Shown here: positions 16,744-26,287 of the stretch, piece after piece
Numbering within the stretch: the first letter of the stretch is position 1
Layout of the letters: the number at the start of each line of letters is the position of its first letter
NCBI RefSeq assembly: GCF_000293885.2
Contig: NZ_CP010945.1
Location: 3,678,001 to 3,742,000, forward strand
Length of the DNA stretch: 64,000 bases
Direction: 5' to 3'
Origin: Pseudomonas fluorescens NCIMB 11764
Lineage (GTDB): Bacteria; Pseudomonadota; Gammaproteobacteria; Pseudomonadales; Pseudomonadaceae
Notes under the pieces: model-generated
Told to the model about the DNA's origin: nothing
Seen by the model: the letters and a program-made list of their open reading frames with translations, nothing else
Databases searched by the model: none
Position numbers and translations under genes: made by a program

Positions 16744-18159
16744 TTAATGTTCAGCCAGTGATTGATACGAAGGTGACTCGGAGATCATCGGGCAGTGAAT
16801 CAAGACACGGGTACCGCAGTGCATCGCTGCGGGTTGGATATCCAGCGAGTAGCCGTGCAATTTGACGACGGCAGCGACCAACGATAATCCGAGACCATGC
16901 CCGGGTTGCATCTTGCTTGCATCTCCTCGATAGAGCCTGCGAATGACGTGCGTACGGTCCGTTTCGGGTATGCCGGCACCATCGTCAGCGACTTCAATGA
17001 TGACGGTTGACTCCTCGATACTTCCCCGCAGTTTGATATGCCCACACTCCGGCGTAAATTTGATCGCGTTATCGAGCAGATTGACCACAGCCTCAAACAG
17101 CAACGAAGCGTCGCCATACAGTTGGGGTAGGTCATTGGTAATTTCTAGAGAAAGCGTTTGAGAACGATCAAGTGCCAACGGTTCATAAAATTCATGTGCT
17201 TGTTGTAACAACGCCATGATTTGGAAAGGTGCAAATGCAGAGCGGCGGCGAATGTCCTCGAGTTCAGCAACTCGAAGCAATCCTTGAAAACGCACCATGA
17301 TCGATTCGCTTTCCTCAAGGGCCTGATTTAATATTCGCTCGTGATCACTGTCCAATGGCAGTTGCTGGAGCTGATAAAGCCTTGCACGCAACCGCGTCAG
17401 CGGTGTACGCAAATCATGGGCGACACCATCGCAGACGCTTTTGACCTCATGCATCAGTTGCTCGATGTGATCGAGCATCGTATTCACAGCGCTCGCCAGC
17501 ATATCCAACTCATCGCGGCGGGCGGATAAGGGTAAACGCTCCGACAAGTTGCCTGAAACGATACTCTCGGTACAAAGCTGCAAACGTTTGACACGGCGTA
17601 ATGGCAGCCGCCGTAATAAATACCAGCCAATCAATCCGGGGATGAGCGTTAATGAAAATCCCCACATCAATGCTTGCTCGATAATCCCACCAACGGCTGA
17701 GATCGAGCCGCCGTCCCGTGCCAAAATAAGAATATGTCCGTCTCGGCGCCGAGTTAAAAGGGCATAGCTGCTTCTGGTTTCTTCATTGGGTAATGCAATA
17801 CTTAATCCGCGCTCAAGATAATGGACCTTCCCATCATCGGGCAAACTGGAACGCAGTTTGAGCAGATCTCCTGCAATGTGCTGGCCATCGGCTGTGAACA
17901 ATCCGTACGCATCGATGCCGGGCGTTGAATAGGCTTCACTGGCAGCCAGTTCTTTTGCCAGTTTTTTATCATCGACTTTTTGATAGTAGTGCGCACGCTG
18001 CAATAATGTTCGCTCTGCAACGGTTCCCAGGTAATGGGAGATTTGCCAGTACAATACCCCGGTGAAAAGCGCTCCCCAAACCACAAAAAATATGGCGTAG
18101 AACCCGATCAATCGACTACCGGAAGAGCGCCATTCCTCAGTTTTTTGTAGCAAGGACAT
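16744..18159 (-). CDS. Sensor histidine kinase
   Basis: A protein of 471 residues, choosing ATG 18159 (MSLLQKTEEWRSSG), which overlaps the regulator gene by 23 bp; a longer frame to 18321 would overlap much more. Two membrane segments (LIGFYAIFFVVWGALFTGVL and ALMWGFSLTLIPGLIGWYLL) bound a periplasmic domain of about 130 residues. A HAMP domain, H-box (GVAHDLRTPLTRLRARL), N-box (LLDNAIKFT), DDGAGIP and GHGLGLSLVAAVV follow, all intact. The signal is unknown. It is encoded with a response regulator and a D,D-carboxypeptidase. Confidence 0.9.
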   Translation of the reverse strand: MSLLQKTEEWRSSGSRLIGFYAIFFVVWGALFTGVLYWQISHYLGTVAERTLLQRAHYYQKVDDKKLAKELAASEAYSTPGIDAYGLFTADGQHIAGDLLKLRSSLPDDGKVHYLERGLSIALPNEETRSSYALLTRRRDGHILILARDGGSISAVGGIIEQALMWGFSLTLIPGLIGWYLLRRLPLRRVKRLQLCTESIVSGNLSERLPLSARRDELDMLASAVNTMLDHIEQLMHEVKSVCDGVAHDLRTPLTRLRARLYQLQQLPLDSDHERILNQALEESESIMVRFQGLLRVAELEDIRRRSAFAPFQIMALLQQAHEFYEPLALDRSQTLSLEITNDLPQLYGDASLLFEAVVNLLDNAIKFTPECGHIKLRGSIEESTVIIEVADDGAGIPETDRTHVIRRLYRGDASKMQPGHGLGLSLVAAVVKLHGYSLDIQPAAMHCGTRVLIHCPMISESPSYQSLAEH

Positions 18160-18817
18160 ATCCTGCACCACGTATCGTATGGATGATGGGAGAGTCTTTA
18201 TCGCCTTCGAGTTTTTTGCGCAGTCGGCCAATGTGAACATCAATGATGTTCGTTCCCGGATCGAAGTGGTAACCCCAGACCTCTTCGAATAGCATGGTGC
18301 GTGTGACCAGTTGGCCGGCACTGCGCATCAGGTAATTGAGCAGTTTGAACTCGGTCGGAAGCAGCAGGATGTGTTCATCGTTTCGAGTCAATTTGTGCTC
18401 CACCAGATCCAGTCGCAGGTTTCCGTAACTGAGATGTGGATGGCTAGAATCGGCACTGGTGCGCCGAAGCAACGCGTCTAGACGCGCAAGCATCTCGATA
18501 GGCGAGAATGGTTTGGTCAAATAGTCATCGCCGCCCGCCCGAAGCCCCTTAACGCGCTCATCTATGTCTGAAAGTGCACTGATCATCAGGACCGGTGTCT
18601 GGATTCCAAGACTCCGTAACGTACTGACGATCGTTAGCCCATCAAAATCGGGTAGCATCCGATCCAGAGTAATGGCGTCATAGCCTCCAGCAATCGCCAA
18701 GGCCAGTCCGTCTCGTCCGGTTTCGGCCCATCTGGAGCTGAAGCCGTTGCGTTGGAGCGCGGCGATGATGACTTCCGCCGTCACCTCGTCATCCTCTATA
18801 ACCAACGCGTAACTCAT
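18137..18817 (-). CDS. OmpR-family response regulator
   Basis: A protein of 226 residues. Receiver domain with Asp52 (LDRMLPDFDG) and the conserved Lys in LTKPFSPIEML; winged-helix C-terminus with LLPTEFKLLNYLMRSAGQLV and NIIDVHIGRLRKKLEGD. It is the first gene of the operon with the overlapping kinase and, further on, the dacC-like gene. The divergent promoter region at 18818-18980 contains a direct repeat that could be its operator. Confidence 0.92.
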   Translation of the reverse strand: MSYALVIEDDEVTAEVIIAALQRNGFSSRWAETGRDGLALAIAGGYDAITLDRMLPDFDGLTIVSTLRSLGIQTPVLMISALSDIDERVKGLRAGGDDYLTKPFSPIEMLARLDALLRRTSADSSHPHLSYGNLRLDLVEHKLTRNDEHILLLPTEFKLLNYLMRSAGQLVTRTMLFEEVWGYHFDPGTNIIDVHIGRLRKKLEGDKDSPIIHTIRGAGYVLATKN

Positions 18818-18894
18818 AACTTTCTCCGTGTAATGCCGAACGCCGATACGGCATACCCTAAGAGACCAACGTTGCGGCCGAAAATTAAATATTT

Positions 18895-18910
18895 CTTAAT
18901 CCACCTTAAC
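18895..18910 (+). promoter_or_regulatory. Candidate direct-repeat operator
   Basis: CTTAAT-CCAC-CTTAAC gives a 10-bp-period direct repeat in the divergent region between the response regulator and a tiny membrane peptide. PmrA/PhoP-type regulators bind similar repeats, though usually with an 11-bp period. Confidence 0.4.
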
Positions 18911-18980
18911 CTTGATGCCTTCCAAAGCACGGATATATTTCCCATGACGGATGCTCGCACGTACTGAAAGGAGGAAAATT

Positions 18981-19055
18981 GTGACCCCGTATTTGGCTTT
19001 CTTTTTGCTCGCATTCGGCTTGGTGTGTACCTATGCGAATTGGATTACTGCATAA
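18981..19055 (+). CDS. 24-residue single-span membrane peptide
   Basis: Translation from GTG 18981 gives MTPYLAFFLLAFGLVCTYAN followed by WITA and a stop. Almost the whole peptide is one hydrophobic helix ending in a Trp/Tyr belt. It is preceded by AAAGGAGG at seven bases, close to a perfect ribosome binding site, which is hard to explain if nothing is translated. It lies opposite a two-component system behind the direct repeat at 18895-18910. Peptides of this type (for example MgtS or KdpF) modulate membrane proteins; no target is evident. Confidence 0.55.
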   Translation: MTPYLAFFLLAFGLVCTYANWITA

Positions 19056-19173
19056 AGAAAACTAGCGTAGCTGGAGCGCATGAGCTGAACGCACAGCGAA
19101 GGCTTGTCCCGTTTCCCTGATGGAGCGTTCGGTATTTACCCAAAAATCATTGATTGGGAGTTCGTTAGCCGAT

Positions 19174-19241
19174 ACAGGTCGCCTCACCTGTCATTTCTCA
19201 GCGAGCATCTCGGAGCAGCCATCCCATCGTCATGGGTGCTC
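19174..19241 (+). other. Two tandem RNA hairpins in a 416-bp leader-like region
   Basis: Between the membrane peptide and the next ORF (19056-19471) there is no gene I trust. Hairpin 1 is ACAGGT-CGCCTC-ACCTGT (19174-19191). Hairpin 2 pairs GAGCA (19213-19217) with TGCTC (19237-19241) and CCCAT (19223-19227) with ATGGG (19232-19236). The word GGTCGCCTC follows the 5' arm in the first and the 3' arm in the second (19242-19250). It does not match a riboswitch consensus I know. Confidence 0.35.
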
Positions 19242-19471
19242 GGTCGCCTCCATTTCATCAAGTCATTCCCGTGATTTGATTCAAACCAGCATCAAATACC
19301 AAATCGACAGCTGAGCAAAACGGTACTGACCATCCGATCATGCGTTGGCTGTGCAGCTTCACGCGACCACCAATGGCACCAACCACGGGGGCTTTGCAAC
19401 TCACGGTTTATGCAGGTGTCGATTGTTTATGGTTGCAGATCAATGCTCGGTTTCCACTTCTGGAGAACCCT

Positions 19472-19675
19472 ATGACTCGGCAAGAAGAATTTTTAGCAAA
19501 AGCGCTGGAAATACACCATGAGTACGAACAGGCGACAGCTATCATCCACGCCATGATGAGTAAAAACATTGCCGTGGGTCCTGAGTGGGACGCTGCTGTT
19601 GCGAGGCAGCTCACGGCGCTTGACGCCTGGATGGAATTACCTCGTGGTTACGGCAATCTTCAGGACGACGACTGA
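19472..19675 (+). CDS. Small cytoplasmic protein, unknown
   Basis: A protein of 67 residues from ATG 19472 with GGAGAA upstream. The sequence (MTRQEEFLAKALEIHHEYEQ ... LTALDAWMELPRGYGNLQDD) is soluble and helical, without signal or motif that I recognise. It is followed by a convergent DUF1850 gene. Confidence 0.5.
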   Translation: MTRQEEFLAKALEIHHEYEQATAIIHAMMSKNIAVGPEWDAAVARQLTALDAWMELPRGYGNLQDDD

Positions 19676-19770
19676 TCCACTGGCTCGCTTGCACTAGCGC
19701 AATTTAGTAATTCCTGCAGGATCGAAAGCCTCTTCTTTTCTCGACTCATATTTGGAAGGAGGTATCACAT

Positions 19771-20157
19771 TCAGCCTGCCTCGCATGCCCACATCTGCAT
19801 AGAAGGTTGCCTGTAAGTTGGTGCGCCAATCCACTTGCTCATGAAATAACATTGGTTGTCAAAACACAGCTGATAATCGCCAGCCTCAGGCGTTCGCCCC
19901 AGAATCAGTGGCTGCATAGGTGGCAACGATCGCCGGTAGTGCCAACTACCATTTTCCAGTCGAGCACCTGGCGGAATGTCCATTCCTGCGCCATTGCCAC
20001 GCACTCGAGCTTCTTCCAGTACCAGGCCCTGCTTGGTGATACGGTAGTCCTCTTCCCAGCGAATCTTTTCAATCGTGTGATTCCACGCCAGCGTGAAGTG
20101 TGAAACCGACAGTTGAGCCCACACGGCGCCGGTCAGGCCCAGACATAATCCGATCAT
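19771..20157 (-). CDS. DUF1850 protein of a TAXI-TRAP transporter operon
   Basis: A protein of 128 residues from ATG 20157, overlapping the permease stop by four bases. It starts with a hydrophobic segment (MIGLCLGLTGAVWAQLSVSH) and has the DUF1850 body (FTLAWNHTIEKIRWEEDYRI ... GRTPEAGDYQLCFDNQCYFM). DUF1850 genes are regularly found at the end of TAXI-TRAP operons, as here, and the product probably assists that transporter in the periplasm. The longer frame to 20190 is not needed. Confidence 0.82.
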   Translation of the reverse strand: MIGLCLGLTGAVWAQLSVSHFTLAWNHTIEKIRWEEDYRITKQGLVLEEARVRGNGAGMDIPPGARLENGSWHYRRSLPPMQPLILGRTPEAGDYQLCFDNQCYFMSKWIGAPTYRQPSMQMWACEAG

Positions 20158-22181
20158 GCGTTGGCGATCCCTGCCTGACGGGAACGCCAAACATGTTGAA
20201 ATATCATCAATGTCCCGAGGGCGAAGCCCAGCTCATCAGTCAGTGGCAACGCAACAACCAGCAAGGCTCCCGCGCCTACGCACGACAATCGCTCCCAAAC
20301 AGGCATCTTGCGTTGCAAGTAGCCGGTGGAGGCCATTCCCCAAAGCCCGACCGCCAATGTTGTCTTGATCAACATGTAGGCGGTTGCCCAAAGATTGTCA
20401 CCTTGCAGCATCAACGCCGGGTTGTAGACCGCCATGAAAGGAATGACGAAACCCGCCAACGCGATTCGAACCGCCCACAGGCTGATCTTGAATCCACTCT
20501 CTTTGGCGATCGGTGCGGCCGCAAAGCAGGCGAGAGCGACCGGGGGGGTGAGATCGGCGAGGATGCCGAAATAAAACACGAACATGTGCGAAACGATCAG
20601 AGGCACACCCAACTCCAGCAGCGCAGGGGCTGCGATCGAGCTGGTGATGATGTAATTGGGAATGGTCGGGATGCCCATGCCCAGCACAAGGCAAGTGATC
20701 ATCGTCAAGATCAGCGAAAGCAGCAGGTTGTCCCGGCCTATAGCTAAAATGTAACCCGCAAAGGTGGAGGCCACGCCGGTCAATGACACCACACCGATAA
20801 TGATGCCCACCAGTGCACAGGCGATACCTACCGGTACCGCATGGCGCGCGCCTTCGACTAGAGCGTGCAGGCAGATGGTCAATGTTTCGTGACCGCCCTT
20901 GATGAACCAGCAGACGACCACCAGTACGCCGATGACCGCAAAGATCACACCGATCCCGAGCTGAAAAAAACCGGTACACAAGATGCCAAGCGCTATCCAA
21001 AAGGTGCAACGTAGACCGAAGCTTTGCACTCTGAGAATAATCGCCGAGCCGAGAATCACGATAGCTGTCAGTGCCAGGCCGACCATGCCGGAGAATAGGG
21101 GCGTGCGCCCGGAGAACAATAAATAAACCAATACCAACAGTGGAATCAGCAGGTACCAGTTCTCCTTGACCGCCCCCAACGCACTGGGACACTGGTCTTT
21201 GGGAAGGCCTTCGAGATTCGAGCGCTTGGCCTCCAGGTGAACCATCCAGAACACCGAGCCGAAATAAAGGATAGCGGGTATCAACGCCGCTTTGGCGATC
21301 TCCACGAAGGGGACGTTGATGGTTTCGGCCATGATGAAGGCGACGGCCCCCATCACTGGCGGCATCAACTGGCTGCCCATGCTGGAGGTGGCTTCCACGC
21401 CGCCGGCAAATGCAGCTCGGTAGCCAAAGCGTTTCATGAGTGGGATGGTGAATTGCCCCGTGGTAACGACGTTGGCAATCCCGGAGCCGGTAATGGTACC
21501 CATCAACGCCGATGAGGCGACCGCAACTTTAGCTGGCCCGCCCAATTTGTGACCGAACAGGCCCATGGCGAAATCGGTGAACAGTTTGATCATGCCGGCT
21601 TGTTCAAGAAACGCGCCGAATAGAATGAAAAGAAAAATGTAGGTAGCCGATACATAGGTCGGCGTGCCGTACAGCCCTTCGGTACCAAATGACAATTGAT
21701 TGATGATCTGATCGAAGCCATATCCGCGGTGGGCCAAGTCGCCAGGCAGATATTCGCCAAACAAGCCATAAGCCAGAAATAGACCGCAAATGATGGGCAG
21801 AGCAATGCCCATCACTCGCCTTGCAGCTTCGAACACCAGTGCAATCAGCAAAAGACCGAGCACGGTGTCTGCAAATGTCAGATCGCCAGACCGCTGGATC
21901 AGATCAGCCTCGAATACCCACTGATACAAGGCCGTGGCGATGGCCGCTAAACTGAGCAACCAGGCCAGAGGTTGCCAGGGACGCTTCCTGCCGTACGCCG
22001 GGTAGCTCAGAAATACTACCCACAGTAGGAAGCCCACGTGTACCGCGCGCAGAACTTGGCTTGAGATCGGCGAAAACGCAGCGGTGAAAATCTGAAAAAT
22101 CGAGAACAGCAATGCCACGAAAAATAGGGCTTTTGGCCAGTCTCGCGGATTCGCGGAGATGCCGTGATGATCTTCACTCAT
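20154..22181 (-). CDS. Fused TRAP transporter permease (DctQM-type, TAXI system)
   Basis: A protein of 675 residues with about 16-18 membrane segments. The large-subunit region has SSALMGTITGSGIANVVTTG, GGVEATSSMGSQLMPPVMGA and MGIPTIPNYIITSSIAAPAL, typical of TRAP 4TM/12TM fused permeases that work with TAXI binding proteins. These are Na+-coupled secondary importers for organic acids such as glutamate or 2-oxoglutarate. The solute receptor gene is 81 bp upstream on the same strand. Confidence 0.92.
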   Translation of the reverse strand: MSEDHHGISANPRDWPKALFFVALLFSIFQIFTAAFSPISSQVLRAVHVGFLLWVVFLSYPAYGRKRPWQPLAWLLSLAAIATALYQWVFEADLIQRSGDLTFADTVLGLLLIALVFEAARRVMGIALPIICGLFLAYGLFGEYLPGDLAHRGYGFDQIINQLSFGTEGLYGTPTYVSATYIFLFILFGAFLEQAGMIKLFTDFAMGLFGHKLGGPAKVAVASSALMGTITGSGIANVVTTGQFTIPLMKRFGYRAAFAGGVEATSSMGSQLMPPVMGAVAFIMAETINVPFVEIAKAALIPAILYFGSVFWMVHLEAKRSNLEGLPKDQCPSALGAVKENWYLLIPLLVLVYLLFSGRTPLFSGMVGLALTAIVILGSAIILRVQSFGLRCTFWIALGILCTGFFQLGIGVIFAVIGVLVVVCWFIKGGHETLTICLHALVEGARHAVPVGIACALVGIIIGVVSLTGVASTFAGYILAIGRDNLLLSLILTMITCLVLGMGIPTIPNYIITSSIAAPALLELGVPLIVSHMFVFYFGILADLTPPVALACFAAAPIAKESGFKISLWAVRIALAGFVIPFMAVYNPALMLQGDNLWATAYMLIKTTLAVGLWGMASTGYLQRKMPVWERLSCVGAGALLVVALPLTDELGFALGTLMIFQHVWRSRQAGIANA

Positions 22182-22262
22182 GTGCTGCCTGCCTCATGAC
22201 TGCATGGAAGGTGGGGCGAACAGTCGACGCAGTGATAGTTCTGACCGATACGCCCTGGCGCG

Positions 22263-23216
22263 TTACAGCGCGTCTTTTTCCTTGTAATAACGTTCGGCGC
22301 CCGGATGGAGCGCAATTGGCAGGTTTTTGGCGGCAGATTCCAGCTTGATGTCCTTGGCCGCCGAATGCGAGTTACCCAAGCGTGTAAGGTTTTCGAACAG
22401 CAACCTGGTCATCTGGTAAGCCACTTCATCTGGCACATCAGCACGGGTGACCAGGATATTAGTGATCGCCACCGTTGGCACCGCATCAGGTTGCCCATCA
22501 TAGGTGTTGGCCGGAATCATGGCGCCCTGATAGGCCGGGTTGCCGATCTTTGCAACGACGTCAGTCGGGATGGACACATAGTTCAGCGGCATGACAGAGG
22601 ACAGGTCACGAATGGCCGCCATGCCCAGCCCGGAAGACTGCAGCGTGGCGTCCAATTGTCGATTCTTGATCAGCTCGACCGATTCGGCAAATGGCAGGTA
22701 TTGAACTTTACCCATATCTTCGTAGGTCAGACCCGCGGCTTTGAAAATCGCCCGCGCGTTGAGCTCTGTGCCAGATTTCGGTGCTCCGACCGAGATGGTT
22801 TTGCCTTTGAGGTCGGCTAGCGTCTTGATTCCCGACTCCTTGCTGGCCACGATTTGAATGTAGTTGGGGTAAGCGCCGGCAATCGCGCGCAACTTGGTCA
22901 GTGGAGCGTTGAATCCTGCATCTGCGACACCATTTTTTGCGTCGGCCACGGAGTCCCCCAGAGCCAAGGCCAGTTCACCTCGACCGGCCTGCAGCAGGTT
23001 CAAGTTCTCCACTGAGGCTTTAGTGGCTTGCACCGATGTTTTCACCCCTGGTATGCCGTCGCTGTAGATCTGCGACAGACCGACACCGATCGGGTAGTAA
23101 ACCCCGCTGGTCCCCCCAGTCAGTATATTGATGAACACTGGCGCGGCATGCGTTGTGGTGGTGATTGCCAAGGTTGCGGCGGCAACTAAGAGGGCAAAGC
23201 GGCTTTTTACTCGCAT
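22263..23216 (-). CDS. TAXI-family TRAP solute-binding protein
   Basis: A protein of 317 residues with a signal peptide (FALLVAAATLAITTTTHAAP). The mature N-terminus FINILTGGTSGVYYPIGVGL is the TAXI (NMT1-like) signature, followed by TSVQATKASVENLNLLQAG, which forms the ligand pocket. It is the periplasmic receptor of the adjacent fused permease. The ligand is not predictable from sequence. Confidence 0.92.
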   Translation of the reverse strand: MRVKSRFALLVAAATLAITTTTHAAPVFINILTGGTSGVYYPIGVGLSQIYSDGIPGVKTSVQATKASVENLNLLQAGRGELALALGDSVADAKNGVADAGFNAPLTKLRAIAGAYPNYIQIVASKESGIKTLADLKGKTISVGAPKSGTELNARAIFKAAGLTYEDMGKVQYLPFAESVELIKNRQLDATLQSSGLGMAAIRDLSSVMPLNYVSIPTDVVAKIGNPAYQGAMIPANTYDGQPDAVPTVAITNILVTRADVPDEVAYQMTRLLFENLTRLGNSHSAAKDIKLESAAKNLPIALHPGAERYYKEKDAL

Positions 23217-23449
23217 GAGAAACTCTCCGTCTTGTTATGGCTTTATGCAGAGTGTTCCAACTGTAGTCGATACTGACGCAGACGTGGCGAGAGGGTAGTC
23301 AATTTCTGGCTGGGGGATCGGCTACCGATATGTGGGGTTTCGGGTGAATTGTTTTGTAATCATTTTCCCTGCTCCGGTTGGAGCGCATAACGAATGCGGT
23401 TAGTCTTGCCTCACTTCGTTGACGAAAACTTCAACTGGAATCCGCTCGA

Positions 23450-24769
23450 GTGATCAAACCGCTACTTTTGATACGCCGTCGCTTTGCCTCGATCCGGTGG
23501 CGTACACGGGTGACGCTTTGGGCTGCCGCTACACTCGCGGGCCTGTTGGTAGTGATGTTCGCCCGGTTGGCCGACCTGGCTCTCACGCAATTCGCTCAAC
23601 AGGCCGCCGAGCGACCGTGGTTGCCCTTTTTATATACGCCGCTGATTGGCATGCTGGTTGTGTGGATGACCACCCGTTTTTTTGTGGGCTCCCAAGGCAG
23701 TGGCATCCCTCAAGTGATCGCCGCCACCCGCCTGGCTCATCAAGGGAAGCCAGTCGATAAACTGGTGTCGCTGCGTATCGCCTTCGCCAAGATAGGCCTT
23801 GGCACTCTGGCGCTGACCGGAGGCTTTTCGGCCGGGCGCGAAGGCCCTTCGGTGCAAGTTGCGGCCTCGATCATGCATTTCTTTCACCGCTATTTGCCCA
23901 ATGCACGAATCATTCGCAGCGAAGACCTCATCCTCGCGGGCGGCGCTGCAGGCATTGCCGCAGCGTTCAATACTCCGCTGGCCGGCGTTGCCTTTGCGGT
24001 CGAAGAATTGGGTCGCAAGTTGGAAACCCGCACCAGTGGGGTCTTGCTCAGTACGATCATTCTGTCGGGGATGGTCGCAATTGCTTTGCAGGGTAACTAC
24101 AACTATTTCGGTCATTTTGATGTTCAAGACATTCATCTCGACATGATTGCGCCGGTGCTGGTCACCGGTATTGGCTGCGGTCTCCTGGGTGGTTTGTTCA
24201 GCCGGCTGTTGCTGTGGCCCCAGCGACATCATCGATTTGTTGTCTGGGAATGGCGGCGTATGCACCCCGTCTGGTTCGCTGGCGCTTGCGGATTGGTCGT
24301 GGCAATTCTCGGTTGGCTCAGCGCAGGGACGTCATTTGGCAGCGGTTACGGTATTACCTCCCAGGTCATCGTGTCCGATGTCAGCCTACCTTGGCATGCG
24401 CCGATCACGCGTTTTCTGGCGACCGTCGTGACTTACTTTTCTGGGATCCCCGGGGGCATTTTTGCGCCGTCTCTGGCGGTAGGTGCTGCTGTTGGGGCAA
24501 ATGCCGCCGAACTTTTCGGCCTGGCTGCTCAGCCGATCATTGCCCTGTGCATGGCTGGGTTCCTGGCTGCGGTCACGCAGTCGCCCATCACGTCCGCAAT
24601 CATCGTGATGGAGATGATCGACAGCCACGGAATGGTGATCAGTCTCCTGGCTGTCGCGCTCATTGCCAAAGCGGTCAGTGCAAGGATGGGCCCCGAGTTG
24701 TATCAGCAGTTGGCCCGCGGATTTCTGCAAGCCCCGGACAGTGATGCAACTTCGCGAAAATCTGGGTGA
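23450..24769 (+). CDS. ClC-family chloride channel/antiporter
   Basis: A protein of 439 residues, GTG start at 23450. ClC selectivity motifs are present in order: QGSGIPQVI, GREGPSVQVAASIMHFF with the gating Glu, and GIPGGIFAPSLAVGAAVG. The external gating Glu is kept, compatible with 2Cl-/H+ exchange, as in acid-stress ClcA. There is no CBS domain. The 3' end abuts the convergent DUF2254 gene with one base between. Confidence 0.9.
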   Translation: MIKPLLLIRRRFASIRWRTRVTLWAAATLAGLLVVMFARLADLALTQFAQQAAERPWLPFLYTPLIGMLVVWMTTRFFVGSQGSGIPQVIAATRLAHQGKPVDKLVSLRIAFAKIGLGTLALTGGFSAGREGPSVQVAASIMHFFHRYLPNARIIRSEDLILAGGAAGIAAAFNTPLAGVAFAVEELGRKLETRTSGVLLSTIILSGMVAIALQGNYNYFGHFDVQDIHLDMIAPVLVTGIGCGLLGGLFSRLLLWPQRHHRFVVWEWRRMHPVWFAGACGLVVAILGWLSAGTSFGSGYGITSQVIVSDVSLPWHAPITRFLATVVTYFSGIPGGIFAPSLAVGAAVGANAAELFGLAAQPIIALCMAGFLAAVTQSPITSAIIVMEMIDSHGMVISLLAVALIAKAVSARMGPELYQQLARGFLQAPDSDATSRKSG

Positions 24770-24770
24770 C

Positions 24771-26048
24771 CTAGCGCATCAGTTGTCGTGCCGTTGCGCC
24801 AAGTATCTGTTTGTCCTCCTCCAATGTCAGTGCAAGGTTCGCGCGCTTGATTAGGAGATCGGCATGCCTGGTACAGGCACCGCCGAACATATCAGGGTGT
24901 ATGTGCGCGAGACTGACAAGGGCCTTTATCAAGCGAAGGTCCACTTCGATCAAGCCTGCTCCGTCTCGAGCTATGGGCGCGAATAAGTCATCGAAAAGGT
25001 CATCGACCATCAGGCTGCGCAAGTAAACCTGCTCGCAATTTTCATCGATTTTTGCCGCAGGCTCTTGGGGTATGCTCCAACAGGTTAGGCTTCTGACCCC
25101 GCGCCCAATGACGTCGATTGCCGTTCCAGGGTCGTTAACTGCTGGCGATAATGCGCGTGAGGCAATCTCGGAAAGCACCGACAGCCCGAACCGTGGATCA
25201 TGCTCAAACGTCCGACGGACGCCGATGGTTAGCGCAGCGAGGATTTTTTCACTGCTGTCGTGCAAAGCGTCTGCGTGCTCCTTGTTCAAATTCACGGTTC
25301 GAGCGATCGGCATGTCCAGATGGACAAAGCTCCCCGGAAGGACGTCCAGGAAAATCTGTATTTCGCAGGTTTTGGCGATGGCACCTAATGCATGTACATC
25401 AATATGCTGGACGTACCCGGTTTGAAGACTTGAGATTATTTGCGCCGCGGGTGGAATCATCCACTCGGATGGGTAGGCAGCACCGCCCAAATGAGGCCAT
25501 TGGATTCTGTGTTTGATGGCGTCGATGGTTGCCTGTTCGACACGATCAATGGTTTCACCCACCCGGCCAAGCTTGGACAGGTGATCGATCCAGCGCAAAA
25601 GCGTGTAGACAATCAGAATCACGACGGCAATGGTCACCGCAAATAGCAGAACCCTTCCTTGCGTGCCGTAGGCCCCGGTACTCAAAGCGATGATACCTAC
25701 CAGGCTGAACAGAAATGATCCAATGAAGGTGGCGAGTGCATTTTGAGTCGTGGTGTCCTCCATCACCAGCGTGGTAGCACGAGGCGTTACGCCACTGCTG
25801 GCTGCACCGTAGGCAGTCACCATAGTACTCAGCGAAAAAGTGGTCACGGCGAGCATGCTCGAGGCGATGATGCCCAAGATTTTGTCGACGGCATCGGCGC
25901 CGATTCGGGTGGGTAATGATTCGGGAATGTAGTCCTTGAAGGCAACGGCGAGTAACGCAGTTGCTATTCCCAGCAAAGAAAACAGACTCGCTCTGAACCA
26001 CAGCCGTTTGGTCAGTTGGTGTAGCACCCAGCGCCAGCGAGCGATCAT
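24771..26048 (-). CDS. DUF2254 membrane protein
   Basis: A protein of 425 residues with four N-terminal membrane segments (RASLFSLLGIATALLAVAFK ... IIALSTGAYGTQGRVLLFAV) and a large C-terminal cytoplasmic domain that includes RTFEHDPRFGLSVLSEIASR and ALSPAVNDPGTAIDVIGRGV, the recognisable DUF2254 core. The function is not established. The setting between a ClC exchanger and an NhaA antiporter suggests an ion or pH homeostasis block. Confidence 0.85.
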   Translation of the reverse strand: MIARWRWVLHQLTKRLWFRASLFSLLGIATALLAVAFKDYIPESLPTRIGADAVDKILGIIASSMLAVTTFSLSTMVTAYGAASSGVTPRATTLVMEDTTTQNALATFIGSFLFSLVGIIALSTGAYGTQGRVLLFAVTIAVVILIVYTLLRWIDHLSKLGRVGETIDRVEQATIDAIKHRIQWPHLGGAAYPSEWMIPPAAQIISSLQTGYVQHIDVHALGAIAKTCEIQIFLDVLPGSFVHLDMPIARTVNLNKEHADALHDSSEKILAALTIGVRRTFEHDPRFGLSVLSEIASRALSPAVNDPGTAIDVIGRGVRSLTCWSIPQEPAAKIDENCEQVYLRSLMVDDLFDDLFAPIARDGAGLIEVDLRLIKALVSLAHIHPDMFGGACTRHADLLIKRANLALTLEEDKQILGATARQLMR

Positions 26049-26287
26049 TTTTAATATCCTTGATAGTGACGTGATCGGTCAGTAGTTTCGGATTTTCGTC
26101 AACAAAGGAGGAAGAGGTTATTACCTTTGGTGGAGTCTTCTTGGCAGACGAAGGTTCATTCAGTAGTTTGGCTTGGTCATTTACATCGTGCTTGTTAGCT
26201 ACTTATCATCCGGCTGGGTGCGTTGCTGCATACGGCACGGCGCAGGTTAAGCTCAAACGTTGGTCGGGCCGCCAGCGGAGAGTTAAT

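Noticed and set aside
19751..19772. Strong ribosome site (AAGGAGG) on the plus strand at about 19756
   Set aside because: No start codon of a usable ORF follows; the sequence runs into the end of the convergent DUF1850 gene. Chance or a broken gene.
20100..20747. 215-residue plus-strand frame
   Set aside because: Antisense to the TRAP permease with low-complexity Gln/Arg/Asp content.
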